Origin: Sulfitobacter noctilucicola
GTDB taxonomy: Bacteria > Pseudomonadota > Alphaproteobacteria > Rhodobacterales > Rhodobacteraceae
Direction of reading: 5' to 3'
Assembly: GCF_000622385.1 (NCBI RefSeq)
Contig: NZ_JASD01000008.1
Location: forward strand, 2,108,001 to 2,172,000
DNA: 64,000 nucleotides
Made by a program: the position numbers and the translations under genes. How positions within the stretch are numbered: position 1 is the first letter of the stretch; every line of letters begins with the position of its first letter. The notes under the pieces are model-generated. The model did not search any database and had not been told where the DNA came from. It saw only the letters and a program-made list of their open reading frames with translations. This document shows, piece by piece, positions 1-8,558 of this stretch.

Positions 1-9
1 TGCGCAGGA

Positions 10-1173
10 TCAATTCGTCGCAGGCACCCTTTGCAGATAGGGGGCAATTGCTTTGCGCAAATCGCTGTAGGCTTTCTTGTCCAGATCACCCTGCCAATTC
101 GCAACAAATGTCGCGCCGGTGTCGCTGGTGAGAAAGATCGCGCCATGCTGGCGGCTGGCTTTCTTGCTTTGCCAAAGCCCGGTGTGGTGGATGAGGTGGC
201 CGCCGGTCCGCTGCGGGATTTGAAAAACGCCAAGTCCGGACTTGCGCCGCTCGTAATAGGCGAAATCCTCTGGGGTGGCGACCCAATCGCGTTCTGGGGC
301 GTACCAATGCATCACAAAACGGGCGTAATCTTCGGAGGAAACCGACCATCCGCCAAACCCGGCGGTGGCCCACATGCGCCCGCCAACAATGGCACCATGC
401 GCTCCTGCCGGAGTCATCACGCGGGGCTTGCAGGTGTCCTCATACGTCTGGCCGGACAGGGCGACGATGACCTGACCGAGGATGGCGTAATTGACATTGG
501 AATAAGAAAATCTTGCCTTTTTAGGCAGATGCGCGGGGTTCGTCAGCGCCTCGCGGGCGATATTTTGCTGGGTATAAAGGTTTCGTCCCTCGCCTGCGGT
601 GTCCATGCCCTTCAGGTTTTTGGTAAACCCTGTGGTGTGATTGGCCAAAGCCGCCAGCGTGATGGGCTGAACGCCCGCCTGAGGCGGCATGTTCAACCGG
701 GCGAGCACAGGGGCAAGATCGCCAAGGGTGCTGGTCCAGCCATACTCTGTCTCTGCCAGCATCTCATTCAGGCACATCGCCGTGATTGCTTTGGACAAGC
801 TGGCGACAGGGTAGGGTACATCGGGGCTGCGGCGCAGATTTGCGCTGCGCAAGATATGTCCATGTCGGCCGAGGCTCATCGCTCCAGCAGTCACGCCGTT
901 ATGTGCCATCCAGCTGCGCCAACCCTGTTCGGCCCCGGCAATGTCGAACTCGAAGGGCGTCTGAGGCACAGCGGCTACAATGGAGACGTTAACTTCTGTG
1001 CCACCTTTTGATTTGCCAACAGACCCCGGCACAAGATCGCTAATCGTTTGCGCGGTTTTATCGGCATCGCTTTGCCCACTTGGTGCGATTTGCATTGTAA
1101 CCGGGCTGCCCTGATAGGCGTTTATGGCATAGCCTGCCAGCATCAGGCACAACATCAATATAAAACTGCGCAT
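10..1173 (-). CDS. Secreted serine hydrolase (beta-lactamase/class C PBP-like, S12 fold)
   Basis: The 387-residue protein carries the three active-site motifs of the S12/beta-lactamase fold: SxxK at S125-K128 (SLSK), YSN at 224-226 and HTG at 330-332. Such enzymes hydrolyse peptides, esters or beta-lactams; the substrate here cannot be told. A hydrophobic N-terminus (about residues 4-19) is a likely signal peptide, so it probably acts in the periplasm. A GGAGG sequence lies just upstream of the chosen ATG. It ends next to the window edge and its downstream neighbour is not visible. An amidase, esterase or D-Ala-D-Ala peptidase role is equally possible. Confidence 0.85.
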   Translation of the reverse strand: MRSFILMLCLMLAGYAINAYQGSPVTMQIAPSGQSDADKTAQTISDLVPGSVGKSKGGTEVNVSIVAAVPQTPFEFDIAGAEQGWRSWMAHNGVTAGAMSLGRHGHILRSANLRRSPDVPYPVASLSKAITAMCLNEMLAETEYGWTSTLGDLAPVLARLNMPPQAGVQPITLAALANHTTGFTKNLKGMDTAGEGRNLYTQQNIAREALTNPAHLPKKARFSYSNVNYAILGQVIVALSGQTYEDTCKPRVMTPAGAHGAIVGGRMWATAGFGGWSVSSEDYARFVMHWYAPERDWVATPEDFAYYERRKSGLGVFQIPQRTGGHLIHHTGLWQSKKASRQHGAIFLTSDTGATFVANWQGDLDKKAYSDLRKAIAPYLQRVPATN

Positions 1174-1239
1174 CAGGCGACCTCCGCTTTCGCCTTTCGC
1201 CTAGTGGAAAAGCGTGCATTTCATGCGGCGGAATAGCGG

Positions 1240-2481
1240 CTATTTTTTGTGGGTGGTGTTCTTCTTGTTTCTGTCAACGCGCAGCAAGCGGCCAATGGTA
1301 AAGCTGGTGCGTGGCGCATAGACATACGGCGTGCGGACAGTGCGCGCGGGACGGGCCCGCATTCGGGTCAACCCAAAGACTACCAGCAGCGCATGGCCAA
1401 CCGAGATCAGCGTAAACAGCGCACCCGGCCCGTAGGTCTCAATCAGCACCGAAGCGATGTAGGGCGCAAAGATTGCGCCTGTTGCAAACCAGAACATCAG
1501 CGCGGCAGAAAGCTCCACGCGTTCGTCGCTGCTGGCAAAGTCATGGGCGTGGGCGGCGGCCACCGAATAAATCGGAAAGGTCGTCAGACCGAACAGTCCC
1601 GCAGAGAGCATAATGCTCGCGGTGCCAAGCCCGCTCGTGCCCATTGTAACGCCGCAGCTTATGATCGCTGCAACGGAAAGCCAGATCAGAACCCAACGGC
1701 GGTCATATTTGTCGGCCAGCCAACCTATCGGAATTTGCGCAATGGCCCCCCCTAAGACAAAAGCCGACAGGAACCAGGCGATTTGTCCGGCACTCAGTCC
1801 GACTTCTTGACCGTAGATTGGACCCACCATCCGGAAGGACGCGCTCGACAATGCTGCAACGACCACGCCCGCCGCCGCCAGTGGGGAACGCGCAAACGCC
1901 AGCTTTGGCCGCAGGCGGGGCGAAGATGGGGTCGGGGGTTGTTTGATCGTGGTCAGGGTAAGCGGCAATAGTGCCGCACAGCAACCAATCGCAAGCAGAT
2001 TGTAGGAAACATAAGAAGCTGGAGCGAGAATGCCGACGATCATCTGCGCGCCCAGACTGCCGGTCATATCGACTACGCGGTACACGCCCATGGTGCGCCC
2101 GCGTGTCTCATTTGTCACCTTCGCCTGAAGCCAGGCCTCGATCACGGTATAGCAGCCAGCAACACATAGACCGGAAGCGATGCGCATTGCGGCCCATGCA
2201 TAGGGGTTTACGACCAGCATATGCGCCATCAGACCGATGGCCCCCATGGCCGTGAACGCCGCAAAAGCCCGCGAGTGCCCGACTGAACCCATCAGCCGTG
2301 GCGCCCACCAGCATCCGATAAAGAAGCCAAAGAAATGCGCGGAGCCGAGAAGGCCGATTTCCTGATTGGAAAAACCCAGAACGCTGCCTGACAGGACGTC
2401 GATAGGCCCAACCCCCCCTGAAGAGAGTTGGAGCAGGATGACCGACAAAAATAGGGCGGCAAAGGAAATCAATAGACGCAT
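1240..2481 (-). CDS. MFS transporter
   Basis: A 413-residue, strongly hydrophobic protein with about 12 predicted membrane segments and a central basic loop (around residues 185-205), the usual major facilitator layout of two six-helix halves. It resembles YcaD/sugar-phosphate-type MFS permeases, but the substrate is unknown. I chose the ATG at 2481 because the protein then opens with the first membrane helix (MRLLISF); an in-frame TTG 60 bases upstream would add a stretch that is not MFS-like. The gene stands alone, between the serine hydrolase on the same strand and a divergent aldo/keto reductase. Confidence 0.88.
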   Translation of the reverse strand: MRLLISFAALFLSVILLQLSSGGVGPIDVLSGSVLGFSNQEIGLLGSAHFFGFFIGCWWAPRLMGSVGHSRAFAAFTAMGAIGLMAHMLVVNPYAWAAMRIASGLCVAGCYTVIEAWLQAKVTNETRGRTMGVYRVVDMTGSLGAQMIVGILAPASYVSYNLLAIGCCAALLPLTLTTIKQPPTPSSPRLRPKLAFARSPLAAAGVVVAALSSASFRMVGPIYGQEVGLSAGQIAWFLSAFVLGGAIAQIPIGWLADKYDRRWVLIWLSVAAIISCGVTMGTSGLGTASIMLSAGLFGLTTFPIYSVAAAHAHDFASSDERVELSAALMFWFATGAIFAPYIASVLIETYGPGALFTLISVGHALLVVFGLTRMRARPARTVRTPYVYAPRTSFTIGRLLRVDRNKKNTTHKK

Positions 2482-2673
2482 AGCGAAGGGGTATGCCCGT
2501 TTGGGGGTCAGACCCAAGTAAAATCTGGCACCGATGCACAAATGCTCTCAATTTACGCAATCCGCCCTGCCGGTTCTGTTTTATTCACAGTTTTGTGGAA
2601 CGAAGGGACGCGGGTTTGTGGCTTGTGCGTGCGTGGCACCGCTCTAGGATGACGCCAAATTGTGAGGATGACT

Positions 2674-3717
2674 ATGAAGCGTAACAAATTGGGTGGCAGC
2701 CAGCTTGAGGTGTCAGAGCTTTGTCTGGGGTCGATGACATGGGGCACGCAGAACTCCGCCGAAGAGGCGCATGACCAGATCGACCGCGCGCTGGAGGCGG
2801 GAATTGATTTCATAGACACCGCCGAGATGTATCCCGTGAACCCGATCAGCGCTGAAACTGTCGGCCGCACGGAGCGTATCATCGGCCTTTGGTTCGAACG
2901 CGGCGCGCGGCGTGAGGATGTCGTGTTGGCAACCAAACACTCAGGCGCAGGAATGGAACATGTGCGCGAGGGCGCGCCGATTTCTTCTGACACCATCGGC
3001 GAGACGGTTGAAGGATCGCTCAGACGGCTTCAGACAGACTATATCGACCTCTACCAGTTTCATTGGCCAAACCGCGGCAGCTATATGTTCCGCAAGAACT
3101 GGACCTATGATCCGTCCGATCAAAACCGCGCTGATACAATTGCCCACATGGAAGACACGTTGGGTGCACTGCAAGCAGAAGTCAAACGCGGCACGATCCG
3201 CTATTTCGGGCTGAGCAACGAAAGCGCTTGGGGGATGGCACAATGGGCTGATGTCGCCCGTCGGGTAGGCGGGCCTAAACCGATCACGGTGCAGAATGAA
3301 TATTCTTTGATGTGCCGGATGGCGGACACGGATGTCGCAGAAGCCTGCATCAATGAACAGATTGATATGTTTGCATTCTCACCGCTCGCGACCGGGCTTT
3401 TGACGGGCAAGTATCAAGACGGTGCCGTGCCGGAAGGGTCTCGCATGGCCCTGAATGACGACCTTGGCGGGCGCAAAGGCCCTCGCGCATTTGAGGCGGT
3501 GGATGCCTATCTCAAGGTTGCCAAGGATCACGGTCTGAACCCGGTGCACATGGCGCTGGCGTGGTGTTGTCAGCGGCCTTTCATGGGGTCGGTTATCTTT
3601 GGCGCGACACGTATGGACCAGCTGGAAACAGCCATTGCCGCCGCTGATGTGACACTGGACGAAGACGTGCTGACCGCTCTTGATGAGGTCAACCGTGCGC
3701 ATCCAATGCCATACTAA
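2674..3717 (+). CDS. tas: Tas-like aldo/keto reductase
   Basis: This 347-residue cytoplasmic oxidoreductase has the aldo/keto reductase (beta/alpha)8 signature: catalytic Asp48, Tyr53, Lys88 and His130, and the motifs FIDTAEMYP and LYQFHWP, both close to E. coli Tas. The long insert after HWP is also Tas-like. It should reduce aldehydes or ketones with NADPH; the physiological substrate is unknown. The ATG at 2674 has GAGG six bases upstream. The gene is alone, divergent from the MFS transporter and followed by a strong hairpin. Confidence 0.9.
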   Translation: MKRNKLGGSQLEVSELCLGSMTWGTQNSAEEAHDQIDRALEAGIDFIDTAEMYPVNPISAETVGRTERIIGLWFERGARREDVVLATKHSGAGMEHVREGAPISSDTIGETVEGSLRRLQTDYIDLYQFHWPNRGSYMFRKNWTYDPSDQNRADTIAHMEDTLGALQAEVKRGTIRYFGLSNESAWGMAQWADVARRVGGPKPITVQNEYSLMCRMADTDVAEACINEQIDMFAFSPLATGLLTGKYQDGAVPEGSRMALNDDLGGRKGPRAFEAVDAYLKVAKDHGLNPVHMALAWCCQRPFMGSVIFGATRMDQLETAIAAADVTLDEDVLTALDEVNRAHPMPY

Positions 3718-3747
3718 GAGACCGCCTTTAGGAATTTAAGAAATACA

Positions 3748-3773
3748 CGGGATCACCTGTTCAGGTGGTCCCG
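3748..3773. terminator. Strong hairpin between tas and the carnitine operon
   Basis: Two 12-base arms (CGGGATCACCTG and CAGGTGGTCCCG) separated by two bases pair throughout, with one G-U wobble. There is no T-run on either side, so this may be a factor-dependent terminator for the aldo/keto reductase gene or an operator for the carnitine operon, whose first ATG is about 107 bases downstream. Confidence 0.5.
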
Positions 3774-3879
3774 CAATCGTTCGTGCGCCGGAAAATGCTG
3801 AGATGTCGTTTTCGGCATGGCGTCCGCTAACGTCCTGTCGCATGGTCCCCGAAACCACTCTGACCAAGGAGCCTCCGAC

Positions 3880-4791
3880 ATGCCTCTTTCGATGAACCGC
3901 GACGTCTTTATCACTTGCGCCGTCACCGGCTCCGGCAGCACGCAGGACCGATCTGCGCATGTGCCGCGCTCGCCCGAACAGATTGCGACAAGCGCCATTG
4001 CGGCCGCAAAAGCGGGGGCTGCAGTTGTGCACTGTCATGTGCGTGATCCAGAGACCGGCCAGCCCAGCCGCGATCTGCGCCTTTACCGAGAAGTGACGGA
4101 ACGCATCCGCGACAGCGAAACAGATGTGGTGCTGAACCTTACCGCCGGTATGGGTGGAGACATCGTTTTCGGCGGCACGGAAAATCCGATGCAGTTAAGC
4201 CAGCAAGGCACCGATATGATTGGCGCGTCCGAGCGGGTCGCCCATGTTGCCGACTGCCTGCCGGAGATTTGCACGCTTGACTGTGGCACGATGAATTTCG
4301 CCGAAGCCGATTATGTCATGACCAACACCCCCGGCATGTTGACCGCCATGGGACGGATGATGACAGAATTGGGCGTTAAACCGGAAATAGAAGCTTTTGA
4401 TACGGGCCATTTATGGTATGCAAAACAGCTGGTTAAGGACGGCGTGCTGGACAGTCCTGCTTTGGTGCAACTGTGCATGGGGGTGCCTTGGGGGGCGCCG
4501 GATGATCTGAATACTTTTATGGCGATGGTCAACAATGTGCCGGATGACTGGACGTTCTCCGCCTTCGGTTTGGGGCGCAACCAGATGGCTTATGTCGCGG
4601 CCAGCGTTCTGGCGGGCGGCCATGTACGCGTAGGGCTGGAGGATAACCTCTGGCTGGACAAAGGTGTGTTGGCTGAAAACTGGCAGTTGGTCGAGCGCGC
4701 GGGCACCATCATCGAAAACATGGGCGCACGTGTGATCGGACCTGCGGAAGTCCGCGAGAAGCTCGGCTTGCAAAAACGCGCACCGAAGTGA
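3880..4791 (+). CDS. BKACE-family beta-keto acid cleavage enzyme (probable 3-dehydrocarnitine cleavage)
   Basis: A 303-residue protein of the DUF849/BKACE family. These zinc enzymes condense a beta-keto acid with acetyl-CoA and split it into acetoacetate and a new acyl-CoA. The metal site HCH (H51, H53) of HCHVRDPETG and the conserved DCGTMNF segment are present. Because carnitine dehydrogenase is two genes downstream, the likely substrate is 3-dehydrocarnitine, giving betainyl-CoA and acetoacetate (known for one BKACE subgroup; here inference from context). The ATG at 3880 has AAGGAG eight bases upstream. It heads an operon of four closely spaced genes. Confidence 0.88.
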   Translation: MPLSMNRDVFITCAVTGSGSTQDRSAHVPRSPEQIATSAIAAAKAGAAVVHCHVRDPETGQPSRDLRLYREVTERIRDSETDVVLNLTAGMGGDIVFGGTENPMQLSQQGTDMIGASERVAHVADCLPEICTLDCGTMNFAEADYVMTNTPGMLTAMGRMMTELGVKPEIEAFDTGHLWYAKQLVKDGVLDSPALVQLCMGVPWGAPDDLNTFMAMVNNVPDDWTFSAFGLGRNQMAYVAASVLAGGHVRVGLEDNLWLDKGVLAENWQLVERAGTIIENMGARVIGPAEVREKLGLQKRAPK

Positions 4792-4828
4792 CCTCGGTAC
4801 CAAGCGCATTGCGGCAGGGAATTTGGTT

Positions 4829-5347
4829 ATGAAAAGCCCTGTATCTGAGAATGTCAGCGTGACGCGTCTTGGCCTGCGCGCTGCGATGGGCGCGATGGCC
4901 ATGTTTCTCGTGGGTTGTACTGCGGAGCCCTTGCCCGAGATCGAAATTGGTTTGCGGAACCCAACCGTACCACTGGGCGGGACCAGCCGGTTCGAGGCGG
5001 GACGGTTTGCGGGTGACTGGCAGACGGTGCGGTGCCTTGGCGAATGTGAGCGGTCCGTGACCTATCAGGTCGCCACCGATGGTGTTTTCCTACGCAGGGC
5101 TGGCGACACTTTGACCGCCTATTCGGTGCCTGCACCGGGCATACTGCGCGAAATGGGCGGTGACAGCACGCTGGTCGTTATGTGGGTCGACGAAGGGTTT
5201 CGCACGGCGGCGGTCGGTGATGCAGACGGGCGCTGGGCTGCGGTTTTGGGCAGGAGCCGCAAAACCGCACCTGACAGAGTAAAGGCCGCGACAGAAATTT
5301 TGGACTTTAATGGCTGGGACATAGCCAAGATGCAGGTGGTGAAATGA
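4829..5347 (+). CDS. Lipocalin-like lipoprotein in the carnitine operon
   Basis: A 172-residue protein with a clear lipoprotein signal: a hydrophobic stretch ending in LVGC, so the mature protein should be lipid-anchored. The mature part has a lipocalin-like start (FAGDWQTV, the GxW position) and a late GRWAAVLGR segment typical of bacterial lipocalins; the fold is inference. AGGGA precedes the ATG at 4829. Its stop overlaps the lcdH start as ATGA, so the two are probably translated together. A role in binding or sensing a hydrophobic or quaternary-amine ligand is possible but unproven. Confidence 0.72.
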   Translation: MKSPVSENVSVTRLGLRAAMGAMAMFLVGCTAEPLPEIEIGLRNPTVPLGGTSRFEAGRFAGDWQTVRCLGECERSVTYQVATDGVFLRRAGDTLTAYSVPAPGILREMGGDSTLVVMWVDEGFRTAAVGDADGRWAAVLGRSRKTAPDRVKAATEILDFNGWDIAKMQVVK

Positions 5348-6816
5348 CGAAAACAGCAGCGATCATCGGTGGCGGTGTCATTGGCGGCGGTTGGGCCGCG
5401 CGGTTCGTATTGAACGGCTGGAACGTTCAGGTTTTTGATCCGGATCCAGAAGCCGCGCGCAAGATTGGAGAGGTGATGGCCAATGCCCGCCGGTCCTTGC
5501 CGGGATTAACGGATGTGGCATTGCCGGATGAGGGCGCGATCACATTTCACGAAACCATCGCAAGCGCAGTTGATGGAGCGGAATGGATACAAGAAAGCGT
5601 ACCAGAGCGGCTGGACATCAAGCACGAGACGTTTGCTGAAGTACAGGCAAACTGCGACGCGAGTGCCGTGATCGGCTCTTCGACTTCCGGTTTTAAGCCG
5701 AGCGAATTGCAGCAGGGTGCGCTACGGCCCGGCCAGATTATGGTCACGCATCCGTTCAATCCGGTCTACCTTTTGCCGCTGGTGGAACTTGTACCGGGCG
5801 ACGCTGGCGATGCTGCGCTCGTCGAGAAGGCGAAGTCCGTGCTTTCGTCGCTGGGGATGCACGCGTTGCATCTGAAGAAAGAGATCGACGCGCATGTGGC
5901 GGACCGTTTCCTTGAGGCTGTATGGCGCGAAGCGCTTTGGCTGGTGAAAGACGGCATTGCCACCACCGAAGAGATCGACGACGCGATCCGCTACGGGTTC
6001 GGCATCCGCTGGGCGCAAATGGGCCTGTTTGAGACTTACCGCGTGGCGGGTGGTGAAGCAGGAATGAAGCATTTCATGGCGCAGTTCGGTCCGGCACTGA
6101 AATGGCCTTGGACCAAGCTGATGGATGTGCCGGAATTCACAGACGAGCTGGTAGATTTAATTGCCGGTCAATCAGACGCGCAATCGGGTGCCTATTCCAT
6201 TCGCGAGCTGGAGCGGATCAGGGACAACAATCTGGTCACGATGATGCGCGGATTGAAAGCGCAGGACTGGGGTGCCGGCGCGTTGTTGAACGCGCAGGAA
6301 AAACTGATGCGAGACGGCAGGCCGCTGGGTGCAAAAGCGGATGATGTGCCTGCAGATAAGCCGGTGCTGACCGCGCGGCGGACCGTGCCGCTGGATTGGA
6401 CAGACTACAACGGACATATGACCGAGAGCCGCTACTTGCAGGCTTTCGCGGACGCGACGGACCGTTTCATGGAGATGATTGGTTGTGACGCGGAATATAT
6501 CTCGAACGGCGGAAGCTATTTCACGGCCGAGTCGCATATACGGCATCTGGATGAAGTGCACGCAGGGGCTGTGATCACGATTGATACGCAGGTTGTGCTG
6601 GGCGAAGGCAAGAAGATGCACTTGTTCCACACCATGCGGGAGGGCGACCGTGTTCTTGCAACAGGCGAGCATTTCCTGTTGCACGTGAGCCTTGAGACGC
6701 GCAAACCGGCACCGCCCTCGCCGCAGATCGAGGCCGCCTTGGCGCGGATCGCCAAGGGGCATACCTCTCTGCCCCGACCGGAAGGGCTGGGTCGCGCAAT
6801 CGGCGGGCCGCGATGA
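5344..6816 (+). CDS. lcdH: Carnitine 3-dehydrogenase fused to a thioesterase
   Basis: A 490-residue two-domain protein. Residues 1 to about 320 are a 3-hydroxyacyl-CoA dehydrogenase-type NAD enzyme (dinucleotide loop GGGVIGGG at 9-16; MVTHPFNPVYLLPLVE at 133-148), as in L-carnitine dehydrogenase. Residues about 343-480 are a hotdog thioesterase (DWTDYNGHMTESRYL at 351-365). This fusion is known from alphaproteobacterial carnitine dehydrogenases, where the second half hydrolyses betainyl-CoA to glycine betaine. With the upstream BKACE it forms a complete carnitine-to-betaine route. It overlaps both neighbours by ATGA. Confidence 0.92.
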   Translation: MTKTAAIIGGGVIGGGWAARFVLNGWNVQVFDPDPEAARKIGEVMANARRSLPGLTDVALPDEGAITFHETIASAVDGAEWIQESVPERLDIKHETFAEVQANCDASAVIGSSTSGFKPSELQQGALRPGQIMVTHPFNPVYLLPLVELVPGDAGDAALVEKAKSVLSSLGMHALHLKKEIDAHVADRFLEAVWREALWLVKDGIATTEEIDDAIRYGFGIRWAQMGLFETYRVAGGEAGMKHFMAQFGPALKWPWTKLMDVPEFTDELVDLIAGQSDAQSGAYSIRELERIRDNNLVTMMRGLKAQDWGAGALLNAQEKLMRDGRPLGAKADDVPADKPVLTARRTVPLDWTDYNGHMTESRYLQAFADATDRFMEMIGCDAEYISNGGSYFTAESHIRHLDEVHAGAVITIDTQVVLGEGKKMHLFHTMREGDRVLATGEHFLLHVSLETRKPAPPSPQIEAALARIAKGHTSLPRPEGLGRAIGGPR

Positions 6817-7562
6817 AACGGGTCCTCATCACCGCAGGCGCATCCGGGATCGGGCGCGCCATGGCGGAGGGTTTTGCAGACGAGGGATATGAGGTCTGGG
6901 TGACCGATGTCGACGCGGCTGCGTTGAAGGCGTGCCCGGACGCGTGGGTATGCCACCAGGCGGACGCTGTCGATGAGACGCAGATGGCAGGGGTCTTTGC
7001 GCAGATGGATGGTTTGGATGTTCTGTGTGCAAACGCAGGCATCGCGGGTCCGACTGCGCGGGTTGAAGACGTGGCACTTTCGGACTGGCGCGCTTGTGTG
7101 AGCGTCAACCTTGAGGGGGCATTTCTGGCGTCGAAATACGCAGCACCCATGATGAAGGCTGCTGAAGCGGGGTCAATTGTGTTGGTTTCATCCACCGCTG
7201 GTCTGTTCGGCTACCCGAACCGCGCACCCTATTCGGCGGCGAAATGGGCCGTCATCGGTTTGATGAAAACACTCGCGATGGAGCTTGGCCCATATGGCAT
7301 CCGTGCGAATGCGATCTGTCCGGGGTCGGTGGAGGGGCCGCGCATGGAGGGTGTTCTTGCGCGTGAGGCCGCAGCCAAAGGTATGACGCGGGATCAAGTA
7401 TACAACGGTTATGCATCAGGAACATCAATGCGGTCATTTGTAGAAGCACGCGATATTGCCGATATGGCGGTCTTTCTCGCGTCACCCAAGGCGCGGCGCG
7501 TCTCGGGGCAGGTGATCGCCGTTGACGGTCACACAGAAAATCCCGATCCAAAAGTCGGCTGA
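6813..7562 (+). CDS. SDR-family oxidoreductase at the end of the carnitine operon
   Basis: A classical short-chain dehydrogenase of 249 residues: cofactor loop GASGIGRA (9-16), NAG at 74-76, catalytic Ser126/127, Tyr140 and Lys144. The ATGA overlap with lcdH shows it belongs to the carnitine operon. It could process a side product such as a hydroxybutyrate (acetoacetate is released by the BKACE step) or another carnitine-derived intermediate; substrate is inference. It converges on the HTH regulator downstream. Confidence 0.88.
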   Translation: MKRVLITAGASGIGRAMAEGFADEGYEVWVTDVDAAALKACPDAWVCHQADAVDETQMAGVFAQMDGLDVLCANAGIAGPTARVEDVALSDWRACVSVNLEGAFLASKYAAPMMKAAEAGSIVLVSSTAGLFGYPNRAPYSAAKWAVIGLMKTLAMELGPYGIRANAICPGSVEGPRMEGVLAREAAAKGMTRDQVYNGYASGTSMRSFVEARDIADMAVFLASPKARRVSGQVIAVDGHTENPDPKVG

Positions 7563-7592
7563 GACAGACGCGGCGTAATCGCGTGTGGCGCT

Positions 7593-8453
7593 CTACCGGA
7601 TCAGTTGCCGCATGTCTTTAAGCACATCGGGAAAATCGCGAGCGGTATGGCGGGCCTCGCGGACAAGCACGTCGAAATCGGTGGTAAATGTTTCGATGCG
7701 CGCGCGGTCGCGAAAGGCCATATAGTGCCCGCCAGCGTAGAAGACCGCGAGCAGAGGGCCAAAGATCGTAACGGGCGCGGAATAGAGCTTGCGGGCATCG
7801 AATTGGTAGAGCCGCAGACGCGGATAAAGTTGCGTGCTCAGAGCGATCAACTGATCCGTCTGATCAAGCCGTGTTGTGACCGGCAAACCGGCATAGTAGC
7901 CGCTGCCCCGGATAAAACTTTCGATCTCGTAAAGTGGCATTGCGATTTCATATTCGGACCGGGCTTGCCGCATCCAGTCCAATCTGTCGCGGGACGCATT
8001 GATCGCCTGCTGAGTGGTGCGGCCCAGATGGGGGCCGTATTCCCATTGCAGCATGGCTTCGGTCTTAAGCATATCGGGTAAGGTTGCGGGAACATGCCGG
8101 ATTTTGTATCCAGCCGCTTCGCGATGCCATGCATAGATCTGTTCGTCTACCAAAGCACGCGGGGCCTGTGAAATCTCGAAACTGTTGGTGACAAGATCAG
8201 CGGCCGTTTCGGGACGGTCGGAAAGACCCAAAAGCCAGTCCGACGACACGCCCAAAGCATGCGCCGCCGCCCCCACGACATGCGCACTGGGAAGCCGTGT
8301 GGCCGCACCGCCGAGCGCTTGTGACAGGGTGGAGCGATCAACGCCGATCGCGCGGGCCAGACCGCTTTGTGTCAAATCGCTTTCGCCAAGCGCCTGAGAG
8401 AGGCGCGCGCGGAAGGTCAGGGCGCGATCATTCTTGGTGAGTTTTCTCTGCAT
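7593..8453 (-). CDS. XRE-type HTH transcriptional regulator with a C-terminal sensor domain
   Basis: A 286-residue protein with an N-terminal helix-turn-helix (about residues 15-75; TQSGLARAIGVDRSTLSQAL) followed by a long domain with no motif I can name, probably ligand-binding. Its 3' end faces the carnitine operon and its promoter faces the desaturase gene, so it could regulate either. A 7-base dyad lies in the region upstream of its start. No signal peptide or membrane segment. Confidence 0.82.
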   Translation of the reverse strand: MQRKLTKNDRALTFRARLSQALGESDLTQSGLARAIGVDRSTLSQALGGAATRLPSAHVVGAAAHALGVSSDWLLGLSDRPETAADLVTNSFEISQAPRALVDEQIYAWHREAAGYKIRHVPATLPDMLKTEAMLQWEYGPHLGRTTQQAINASRDRLDWMRQARSEYEIAMPLYEIESFIRGSGYYAGLPVTTRLDQTDQLIALSTQLYPRLRLYQFDARKLYSAPVTIFGPLLAVFYAGGHYMAFRDRARIETFTTDFDVLVREARHTARDFPDVLKDMRQLIR

Positions 8454-8473
8454 CTGGTGAAAGTTATCACAAG

Positions 8474-8513
8474 ATGTGGGAAATGTTAATCGTTGTCCGA
8501 ATTGTCCACATCG
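8474..8513. promoter_or_regulatory. Dyad in the regulator/desaturase divergent region
   Basis: GATGTGG (8474-8480) and CCACATC (8507-8513) are perfect inverted arms with centres about 33 bases apart, three helical turns. The 105-base gap separates the start of the HTH regulator from the desaturase start, so this is a plausible operator for the regulator. Not otherwise supported. Confidence 0.35.
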
Positions 8514-8558
8514 GAAGGCTTATGCAGTCTAGGTCAAAACTGATGTGATCGGAATTAA

